Made by a program: the position numbers and the translations under genes. Of a stretch of 64,000 bases of DNA, positions 40,201 to 47,192 are shown piece by piece; within the stretch, counting starts at the first letter, position 1; each line of letters opens with the position of its first letter. The stretch is from AG25 sp035518815 (lineage in GTDB: Bacteria > Gemmatimonadota > Gemmatimonadetes > Gemmatimonadales > GWC2-71-9), in the NCBI GenBank assembly GCA_035518815.1, contig DATIXG010000133.1, positions 1-64,000 on the forward strand. The letters are read 5' to 3'. The notes beneath the pieces were generated by a model. It was not told the DNA's origin, did no database searches, and saw only the letters and a program-made list of their open reading frames with translations.

Positions 40201-41393
40201 TCGCCGCGCTGCTCGTGCTGATCGCCGGACTCGGCGTCGCGGGCACCGCCGCCGCCGTGGGCGTCGCGACCGCCGCCATGAGCCAGGTGGACCTCACGCG
40301 CTGGGTCGCCTCCCGGCTCAAGGGGGTCGCCGGCGCTGCGGCCATCATCGAGAACCCCGGCCGCATGCTCGCGACCGCGAACGCCGTGACCACGCTCGGT
40401 ATCGTCTTCGCGGCCGCCGCGGTCCCGGCACTGCTCGCGGAAACGACCCCGACGCTTCTCGGCGTGTTCACCGTGTCCGTCGGCGTGCCGTTGTTCATCG
40501 GCGCGGCGTACCTCGTCCCGCGGGTCGTCGGCAAACGCCGGGCCGAGGCGATCGTGGTGAGCGCGGTCCCCTGGCTCGAGCTCGTCGGCCGCGGCCTCGC
40601 GCCACTCGTGCCGCGACGCGATCCGTCCCCCCGCACCACGCTGGCGGCGGTGCTGTCGGCCGCGGACACGGAAGCGCTCGCGGGCGCGGACGAGATGGCG
40701 GTGGTCTCGGCCGTCCTCGCGTTCGCCGACCGACCCGTTCGCGACCTCATGACGCCGCGGACCGCGATCGTCGCCCTTCCCGAAGACATGCCCGCCGGCG
40801 AGGCGGCGCACGTGTGCGCGCAGGCGGGGTTCAGCCGCTTCCCCACCTACCGGGGCTCGCTCGATGAAGTCACGGGCGTGGTGCATGCAATCGACCTGCT
40901 CGCTCTGCAACCGGAAGATCCGGTGCCGGTCCGGCCGGTTCTCACGGTGCCCGGCACGATGCGCGCCGCCGACTTGATGCTCGAGATGCAGCGAGGGCGC
41001 AGCCACCTCGCAACCGTGCTGGATGAGTTCGGCGGGACGGCGGGGCTCGTGACCCTCGAGGACCTGCTGGGCGATCTCGTGGAAGAAATCTTTGGCGACC
41101 ACGACGCATCCCCACCGCCCGCGTCGCGTGACGCACCCTTGCTCGAGGTCGAAGGCAACGTCCCCGCGGAGCGCCTCCACGAGGTATTTGGCGTCGCGAT
41201 CCGCGGGCGGGACGTACAGACAGTGGGCGGCTTGCTCGTGCAGGCGCTCGGGCGTATTCCCCGTCCCGGGGAGCGGCTCCAACTGCGGGGCCTGGAATTC
41301 GATATCCTCGCGGCCACATCCACCCGCGTCGAGCGGGTCCTGGTCCGGAAAGGGCCCGTGCGTGCCGTGTCGCTCGACCGGGTGCCGGAATAG
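40197..41393 (+). CDS. CNNM/CBS-domain membrane protein, second copy
   Basis: The 398-residue paralogue of the previous gene has the same order: a membrane region (about 1-110), CBS pair (VRDLMTPRTAIVALP; SHLATVLDEFGGTAGLVTLE) and CorC_HlyC domain (Gln-Thr-Val-Gly-Gly-Leu-Leu). The two are diverged, so they may form a heteromer or differ in ion. ATG overlaps the first copy (ATGA). It ends just before the meaB promoter. Confidence 0.87.
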   Translation: MIAALLVLIAGLGVAGTAAAVGVATAAMSQVDLTRWVASRLKGVAGAAAIIENPGRMLATANAVTTLGIVFAAAAVPALLAETTPTLLGVFTVSVGVPLFIGAAYLVPRVVGKRRAEAIVVSAVPWLELVGRGLAPLVPRRDPSPRTTLAAVLSAADTEALAGADEMAVVSAVLAFADRPVRDLMTPRTAIVALPEDMPAGEAAHVCAQAGFSRFPTYRGSLDEVTGVVHAIDLLALQPEDPVPVRPVLTVPGTMRAADLMLEMQRGRSHLATVLDEFGGTAGLVTLEDLLGDLVEEIFGDHDASPPPASRDAPLLEVEGNVPAERLHEVFGVAIRGRDVQTVGGLLVQALGRIPRPGERLQLRGLEFDILAATSTRVERVLVRKGPVRAVSLDRVPE

Positions 41394-41394
41394 T

Positions 41395-41420
41395 TATCTT
41401 CAAGCATGGGAGCGGATTAG
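41395..41420 (+). promoter_or_regulatory. Predicted -10 box and leaderless four-codon ORF before meaB
   Basis: TATCTT (41395-41400) is followed by 5 nt and ATG 41406, which opens a minimal frame Met-Gly-Ala-Asp-stop (41406-41420). The meaB GTG is 2 nt later. The minicistron contains GGGAG, which can act as the meaB ribosome-binding site. The -35 region is poor. Confidence 0.45.
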
Positions 41421-41422
41421 CC

Positions 41423-42478
41423 GTGCCGACCGAAAGTCTGGTCGAGCGATTCGCCCGCCGCGATCCGGCGGCCCTCGCGCGCGCCATCAGCCTGGTCGAG
41501 AACCAGTCGGACGGCTTCGAGCGACTGCTCGCCCACGCCTATGCGAGTGTGGCGCGCGGCGCCGCGCGGCGCATCGGGATCACCGGGCCCCCGGGGGCGG
41601 GGAAGAGCACCCTCACCGAGCAGCTGATTCAGGCGTTCCGGGCGCAGGGGTTGCGGGTGGGCGTGGTCGCGGTGGACCCGACGAGCCCGTTTACCGGTGG
41701 AGCGCTGCTCGGCGACCGGATTCGCATGGAGGCCGCGAGCCTGGACACCGGGGTCTTCATCCGCTCGATGGCGACGCGCGGCACGCACGGCGGACTGGCT
41801 ACCACCACCGAAGAAGTGGCGGACCTGCTCGAGGCATTCGGGTTTGACCGGATCCTGATCGAGACGGTCGGCGTTGGCCAGACGGAGCTCGACATCGCGG
41901 GCACCGCTGACACCACGATGCTCGTTCTCGTTCCGGAATCGGGTGATGCGATCCAGACATTGAAAGCCGGCGTGATGGAGATCGCCGACGTCTACGTGAT
42001 CAACAAGAGCGACCGTCCAGGGGCGGACAAGCTGCGGCAGGAGGTAGAAGTGATGCTCGGCATCCGGCGCGGGAATGCGTTCCGCCACGTCGGTCCCCAT
42101 CACCACCCACCCACCCCCCGGCGGTCAGGCGGTCAGGCGGGCAAGGCCCCCGACGGGGTTGAATCATCTGCCTGGGAACCGCCCGTGCTCCCTACCGTGG
42201 CGGTGCGCGGGGAGGGCATCGTGGACCTGATTTCGGCCCTCGAGCGGCATGCTGAGCACCTGGCGGCGAGCGGCGGGCTGGCGCTGCGGCGCCGGGAGCG
42301 GGTGCGGCGGCGGCTGCGCGCGGTGACGGAGCGTGCCGTACGGCAGTGGATCTGGGACGCGACCCGCGCCGACGAGCTGCTCGCCGAGCGGGTGGATGAC
42401 GTGGCGGAGGGACGCCGGAACCCCTACGACGTGGCGGCCGAGGTCGTCGAGCAGGTCAAGATCGGAGCGATGCGATGA
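41423..42478 (+). CDS. meaB: Methylmalonyl-CoA mutase-associated GTPase MeaB
   Basis: MeaB is a G3E GTPase that loads and protects the B12 cofactor of methylmalonyl-CoA mutase. The 351-residue protein shows the P-loop GITGPPGAGKSTL, Val-Ala-Val-Asp-Pro-Thr-Ser-Pro-Phe-Thr-Gly-Gly, FIRSMATRGTHGGLA, ETVGVGQTELDIA and the base motif Asn-Lys-Ser-Asp. A low-complexity stretch (about 228-255, His/Pro/Arg/Gly-rich, encoded by GGCGGTCA repeats) interrupts a normally variable loop. The stop overlaps the mutase ATG (ATGA). Confidence 0.95.
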   Translation: MPTESLVERFARRDPAALARAISLVENQSDGFERLLAHAYASVARGAARRIGITGPPGAGKSTLTEQLIQAFRAQGLRVGVVAVDPTSPFTGGALLGDRIRMEAASLDTGVFIRSMATRGTHGGLATTTEEVADLLEAFGFDRILIETVGVGQTELDIAGTADTTMLVLVPESGDAIQTLKAGVMEIADVYVINKSDRPGADKLRQEVEVMLGIRRGNAFRHVGPHHHPPTPRRSGGQAGKAPDGVESSAWEPPVLPTVAVRGEGIVDLISALERHAEHLAASGGLALRRRERVRRRLRAVTERAVRQWIWDATRADELLAERVDDVAEGRRNPYDVAAEVVEQVKIGAMR

Positions 42479-44037
42479 GCGCACCCCGGAAGCCCGTGTA
42501 CACGCCCGAGGACCTGGTCGGGTTCGAGCCCGCGCGACAGCTGGGTCGCCCGGGCGAGTACCCGTTCACGCGCGGGATCCACCACACCATGTACCGCGGG
42601 CGGGTGTGGACCATGCGGCAGTTCGCGGGATTCGGGACGGCCACCGACACGAACCGGCGGTACAAGTTCCTGCTCGAGCACGGTCAGACCGGGCTGTCGG
42701 TCGCGTTCGATTTCCCCACGCTCATGGGGTACGACTCCGATCATCCGCGATCCGAGGGGGAGGTCGGGAAATGCGGGGTCGCGATCTCGTCGCTCGCCGA
42801 CATGGAAGAGCTGTTCCGGGGCATTCCGCTCGACCAGGTCTCCACCTCGATGACGATCAACGGGCCTGCCGCGATGTTGTTCTGCTTCTACGTCGCGGCC
42901 GCGGAGAAGGCCGGCGTCCCGAGCGCGACGCTGCGGGGCACCGTGCAGAACGACATCCTGAAGGAGTACATGGCCCAGCACGCTTGGGTCTTTCCGGTCG
43001 AGCCGGCCTTGAAGATCATCGTCGACATGTTCGAGTGGTGCGCCGAGCACGCGCCGCAATGGAATACCATTTCGATCTCGGGCTACCATATCCGCGAGGC
43101 GGGCGCCACGGCGGCACAGGAGTTGGCCTTCACGCTCGCGAACGGGTTTACCTACGTGGAGCGCGGCATGGCCCGCGGGCTCGACGTGGATACGTTCGCA
43201 CCCCGGCTGTCGTTCTTCTGGGACGTGCACAACGACTTCTTCGAAGAGATCGCGAAGATGCGCGCGGCGCGGCGGATTTGGGCCCGGCATATGCGCGAGC
43301 GTTATGGCGCGAAGTCACCGCGGTCCTGGATGATGCGCTTCCACAGCCAGACAGCGGGCGTGACGCTCACGGCGCAGCAGCCCATGAACAACGTCGTCCG
43401 CGTGGCCTACCAGGCGCTCGCCGCCGTGCTGGGTGGCACCCAGTCGCTGCACACGAATTCGCTCGACGAGACGCTCGCCCTCCCCACCGAGCAGGCCGTG
43501 CAGTTGGCATTGCGCACGCAACAGATCGTCGCCGCGGAGAGCGGTGTGAGCGAGGTGGCCGATCCCCTGGGCGGGTCCTACTACGTCGAGGCCCTCACCG
43601 ACCAGCTCGAGCGGGAAGCGGAAGCCATGTTCGCCGAAATCCACTCGATCGGCGGCGTGGTGCCGGGCATCGAACGCGGGTGGTTCCAGCGCCAGATCGC
43701 CCGTTCGGCGGCAGAGCAGCAACGCGCGGTGGAAATGGGAGAGCAGATCGTGGTAGGCGTCAACGAGTTCACGAGCGCGGACGACCATCCCGTCGAGATT
43801 CTCCGGATTGCCAACGACACCGAGGACGGGCAGCGGCGGCGTCTGGCGAGGCTCCGGGCGGAACGGGACAACGCGCTCGTCGCCGAGCGTCTGGAAGCGC
43901 TGCGCCAGGCGGGCGAGAACGATTACAACGTGATCGGCCCGATGCTCGACTGCGCCCGCGCGTATTGCACGCTCTATGAGATTCGGCACGCGCTCGAGCG
44001 GGTCTACGGCGCGTATCGCGAACCGGTGTTCTTCTGA
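42475..44037 (+). CDS. Methylmalonyl-CoA mutase, catalytic (large) subunit
   Basis: The 520-residue TIM-barrel subunit rearranges (R)-methylmalonyl-CoA and succinyl-CoA. Signatures are FTRGIHHTMYRGRVWTMRQ, GQTGLSVAFDFPTLMGYDSD, GTVQNDILKEYMAQ, ISISGYHIREAG, FAPRLSFFW, RFHSQTAG, and LGGTQSLHTNSLDETLALPT. The Tyr in TMY is conserved, as in methylmalonyl-CoA mutase and not in isobutyryl-CoA mutase. The B12 domain is absent and is supplied by the gene at 45155, the archaeal/bacterial split form. meaB precedes it. An eRF1-like gene separates the two mutase subunits. Confidence 0.93.
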   Translation: MSAPRKPVYTPEDLVGFEPARQLGRPGEYPFTRGIHHTMYRGRVWTMRQFAGFGTATDTNRRYKFLLEHGQTGLSVAFDFPTLMGYDSDHPRSEGEVGKCGVAISSLADMEELFRGIPLDQVSTSMTINGPAAMLFCFYVAAAEKAGVPSATLRGTVQNDILKEYMAQHAWVFPVEPALKIIVDMFEWCAEHAPQWNTISISGYHIREAGATAAQELAFTLANGFTYVERGMARGLDVDTFAPRLSFFWDVHNDFFEEIAKMRAARRIWARHMRERYGAKSPRSWMMRFHSQTAGVTLTAQQPMNNVVRVAYQALAAVLGGTQSLHTNSLDETLALPTEQAVQLALRTQQIVAAESGVSEVADPLGGSYYVEALTDQLEREAEAMFAEIHSIGGVVPGIERGWFQRQIARSAAEQQRAVEMGEQIVVGVNEFTSADDHPVEILRIANDTEDGQRRRLARLRAERDNALVAERLEALRQAGENDYNVIGPMLDCARAYCTLYEIRHALERVYGAYREPVFF

Positions 44038-44039
44038 GC

Positions 44040-45155
44040 ATGGCGGCCCCGTCAAACCTCTCCGCGGAGAGCGCGGTCCGCGCGGTCGTGGAGCGCCTCG
44101 CGCTGCTCGAACCGAGCCCGTTCCCGGTCGTATCGTGCTACCTGAAGCTCGAGCCGCGTGACAAGACGCGCGGCAAATACCTGACCAAGATCAAGAACCG
44201 TGTCCGCGCGGCCGTGGCCGACCTCGATCGCTCGGCCCTGGAGCGCGACGCCCGCGAGCAGGCTACGCGAGACCTGGGACGCGTGCTCGCGTTCTTCGAG
44301 CAACCCGGGCGTTTGCCGTCGGCGCGCGGGGTCGCGGTCTTCGCCTCGGAGGGTCAGGACCTGTTCGAGGTGTTGCCCGTGCCGCACGTCCATCGGTCCC
44401 GCCTCGCGGTTCGGCCGGTCCCGCTCGTCCGCGAGCTGGTGGCCCTGGAGGAGGAGTTCGGGACGGTGCTCGTGGTCGCCTGCGACCGCCGCGGCGCGCG
44501 TTTCTTCAAGGTCACCGCCTTCGATGTCGTCGAGCTGCCCGGGCTCACGCTGCCGAACAGCCGGACGTCCAAGTTTCACGGCTCCCGCCAGGCGGTCGGC
44601 CATGCCGCACAGCCCGCCGGCGGCGGCGGAGAGCGCCACCACCACATGCGGATTCGTGAAGAGAAGCACCGGCTGTATGCGGCCGCCGCGGATCACATTT
44701 TTCGCCTGCACAGCGAGCATCCCCTGAGCGGCCTCGTGGCCGCAGGGATCGGCGTGGACGCCGCGGCGTTGCTCCCGCACCTCCACACCTATCTGCACGA
44801 TCTGGTGCTCGGCGTCGTGAAGCTCAACCCCCAACACGCGACTCCCGCGGAGGCCCGCGAGGCGGCGCTCGCCCTGCGGGACGAGCGGGAGCGCGCTTGG
44901 GAACGGGCCCACGCGGAGGCCGTGCGTCAGGGGCGCTCGACAGGATGGGCTGTGAACGGGCTCGAGGCCACCATGGCCGCGCTCGCCCGCGGGCAGGTGC
45001 GGACGCTGCTGGCGGACGGCATGGCGGATGACCCGGAAATCGACGAGGCGGTGGAAGAGGCGCTGGGGGAGCGGGCGCAGGTCGACGTGCTTTATGATGA
45101 ACGGGCGCGCCGCGCCGTGGATGAGCTGGCCGCCCTGCTGCGGTTCCGGCGCTGA
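44040..45155 (+). CDS. baeRF/VLRF1-type eRF1-like protein (peptide-release or peptidyl-tRNA hydrolase family)
   Basis: The 371-residue protein looks like bacterial-archaeal eRF1-like (baeRF) families related to Vms1/ANKZF1. It has an N-terminal region with PVVSCYLKLEPRDKTRGKYL, a middle Rossmann-like strand GTVLVVACDRRGARFF, a Gly-rich loop AQPAGGGGERHHHMRIREEKH, a following helix, and a C-terminal eRF1-domain-3-like part (RTLLADGM; Val-Asp-Val-Leu-Tyr-Asp). Family members carry a GGQ-like or Gly-x3-Gln loop. Here the aligned loop is GGGGERHHH, with Glu and no Gln, so activity is uncertain. ATG lies 2 nt after the mutase stop, and its stop shares a base with the small mutase subunit. Confidence 0.7.
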   Translation: MAAPSNLSAESAVRAVVERLALLEPSPFPVVSCYLKLEPRDKTRGKYLTKIKNRVRAAVADLDRSALERDAREQATRDLGRVLAFFEQPGRLPSARGVAVFASEGQDLFEVLPVPHVHRSRLAVRPVPLVRELVALEEEFGTVLVVACDRRGARFFKVTAFDVVELPGLTLPNSRTSKFHGSRQAVGHAAQPAGGGGERHHHMRIREEKHRLYAAAADHIFRLHSEHPLSGLVAAGIGVDAAALLPHLHTYLHDLVLGVVKLNPQHATPAEAREAALALRDERERAWERAHAEAVRQGRSTGWAVNGLEATMAALARGQVRTLLADGMADDPEIDEAVEEALGERAQVDVLYDERARRAVDELAALLRFRR

Positions 45156-45580
45156 TGGCGGGCGAGAGCGTGCGGAAACGCCCGATTCGCATCCTGGTCG
45201 CCAAACCCGGTCTGGACGGACACGATCGCGGCGCCAAGGTCGTCGCCGCGGCGCTCCGCGACGCCGGCATGGAAGTGATCTATACCGGCCTGCATCAGAC
45301 GCCGGAGCAGATCGCTCAGGCGGCAATCCAGGAGGATGTCGACGTGGTAGGATTGTCCATTCTCTCCGGCGCGCACATGACCCTGTTCCCCCGGGTCAAG
45401 CGGCTGCTCGATGATGCGGGGCGGACCGACGTGCTTGTGACGGGCGGCGGCATCATTCCACCCGAGGACATGGCCGCGCTCGAGGCGAAGGGCATCGGCC
45501 GGCTGTTCGGGCCGGGGACCCCGACGAGCGACCTGATCAAGTACATCCAGACCTGGGCCACCGCCCATGTCCCCGCGTAA
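45155..45580 (+). CDS. Methylmalonyl-CoA mutase, B12-binding (small) subunit
   Basis: The 141-residue cobalamin-binding domain carries the lower-ligand motif with His23 in KPGLDGHDRGAKVVA, then Gly-Leu-Ser-Ile-Leu-Ser-Gly-Ala-His and VLVTGGGIIPPEDM with LFGPGTP, matching the C-terminal half of full-length mutases. It should pair with the catalytic subunit at 42475. ATG 45155 shares one base with the stop of the eRF1-like gene. It overlaps the carboxyltransferase by 14 nt. Confidence 0.95.
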   Translation: MAGESVRKRPIRILVAKPGLDGHDRGAKVVAAALRDAGMEVIYTGLHQTPEQIAQAAIQEDVDVVGLSILSGAHMTLFPRVKRLLDDAGRTDVLVTGGGIIPPEDMAALEAKGIGRLFGPGTPTSDLIKYIQTWATAHVPA

Positions 45581-47192
45581 CTCCGCTCGGCGCGCCGCCG
45601 CAGCCCGGGAGACGTGGCCCTCGTCACCGCGTCTCGCGGTGCTTGCGGGCGAGTATAAGGACCTGAAGGCGCGGATCGAGCAGGCTGGCGGCCCCGAGCG
45701 CGTGCGCCGCCAGCACGATCAGGGCAAGCGCACGGCCCGTGAACGGGTCGAGGCGCTGCTCGATCCGGGGGGGCCGTGGTTCGAGATCGGGCTGCTCGTG
45801 GCGTACGATCGGTACGACGGACAGGCGCCGGCGGCCGGAGTGGTCACGGGTCTCGGGCACGTCGGGGGCCGGCCGATCGTCGTGGTCGCGAACGACGCGA
45901 CGGTCAAAGCGGGCTCCTGGTGGCCCGAGACGATCACCAAGATTCTCCGCGCGCAGGAGATCGCGATGCGGCAACGGATTCCGATCGTCTATCTCGTGGA
46001 TTCCGCCGGGGTCAACCTCCCGTATCAGGAGGGCGTGTTTCCCGGCCAGTATGGCGCCGCCCGGATCTTCTATTACAACTCGCTCATGCGCCACTACCTC
46101 CGCGTGCCGCAGGTGGCTGCGGTGATGGGGCCATGCATCGCGGGCGGGGCGTACCTGCCGGCGCTGTCCGACGTCATCTTCATGGTCGAAGGCACGTCGT
46201 TCATGGGTCTCGGCGGGCCGAACCTGGTCCGAGGCGCGATCGGTCAAACCGTGGACGCGGAGTCGCTGGGCGGCGCCGCCGCGCACACGACGAGGAGCGC
46301 CGTGGCCCATTATCGCGCGAAGGACGACGCCGATTGTCTCGCACAGGTCCGTGCGTATGTCACGCGGCTGCCCTGGACGGCGCGGCCGGGCGTGACCGGC
46401 GCGCCAGCCGCTCGTGACGCCGCGGACCTCTACGACCTGCTGCCCAGCGACCATCGGATGAGCTACGACGTACGCGCGGTGCTCGATTGCCTGCTCGATC
46501 GCGGCTCACTCGCGGAGTTTCAGCCGGACCTGGCCCCGGAGATCATCTGCGCGCACGCGCGCATCGCGGGGCGCGTGGTAGCGGTGATCGCGAACGCGCG
46601 GGGCGTGATGAAGCACGGTACCGGGGAGGCGCCGCGGCTCGGGGGCATCCTCTATACGGAGAGCGCCGAGAAGGCGGCGTACTTCATCGACAATGCCCAT
46701 CGCGAGCGAGTGCCGCTCCTCTTCGTGCAGGACGTCTCGGGCTTCATGGTGGGAACGGAGGCCGAGCACGGGGGGATCATCCGGGCCGGCGCCCGGTTCG
46801 TCGAAGCCATGGCCAGCGCGACCGTGCCGAAACTGGTCCTCACCGTGAACCACGCCTCGGGGGCCGGCTACTACGCTATGGCGGGCCAGGGGTTTGACCC
46901 CGATTTTATCGTGACGTGGCCCACCGGGCGGATGGGGGTCATGGAAGGAGAAGCCGCGGTGCAGGCGGTCTACGGAGACCAGGCTGGGGCGCAGGCCGTT
47001 GCCCCGGCGGTGGACGCGATGCGGGCGGACTACGAGCGGCAGCTCGACGCCCGGTTCGCTGCGGCGCGGGGGTTCGTGGATGCGATCCTCCTGCCGGAGG
47101 AGACGCGTGACGCGCTGGCGTTCCTGCTCGAAGTGGCGAGCGAGTTCGCTGGCCCTCACCTCGGACCCTACGTACTTTCGGGGGTGACATGA
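45567..47192 (+). CDS. Acyl-CoA carboxylase carboxyltransferase subunit (methylcrotonyl-CoA carboxylase-like)
   Basis: The 541-residue carboxyltransferase has two crotonase-like halves. Segments KAGSWWPETITKILRAQEIA, IVYLVDSAGVNLPYQEGVFP, GPCIAGGAYLPALSDVIFMV and the second-half GYYAMAGQGFDPDF-type region resemble the MCC/geranyl-CoA beta subunits more than propionyl-CoA ones. No biotin carboxylase or BCCP gene is in the window, so the alpha subunit must be elsewhere. Linked enoyl-CoA hydratase and AtuA genes support leucine, isovalerate or acyclic-terpenoid breakdown. Substrate specificity cannot be fixed by eye. Confidence 0.9.
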   Translation: MSPRNSARRAAAARETWPSSPRLAVLAGEYKDLKARIEQAGGPERVRRQHDQGKRTARERVEALLDPGGPWFEIGLLVAYDRYDGQAPAAGVVTGLGHVGGRPIVVVANDATVKAGSWWPETITKILRAQEIAMRQRIPIVYLVDSAGVNLPYQEGVFPGQYGAARIFYYNSLMRHYLRVPQVAAVMGPCIAGGAYLPALSDVIFMVEGTSFMGLGGPNLVRGAIGQTVDAESLGGAAAHTTRSAVAHYRAKDDADCLAQVRAYVTRLPWTARPGVTGAPAARDAADLYDLLPSDHRMSYDVRAVLDCLLDRGSLAEFQPDLAPEIICAHARIAGRVVAVIANARGVMKHGTGEAPRLGGILYTESAEKAAYFIDNAHRERVPLLFVQDVSGFMVGTEAEHGGIIRAGARFVEAMASATVPKLVLTVNHASGAGYYAMAGQGFDPDFIVTWPTGRMGVMEGEAAVQAVYGDQAGAQAVAPAVDAMRADYERQLDARFAAARGFVDAILLPEETRDALAFLLEVASEFAGPHLGPYVLSGVT

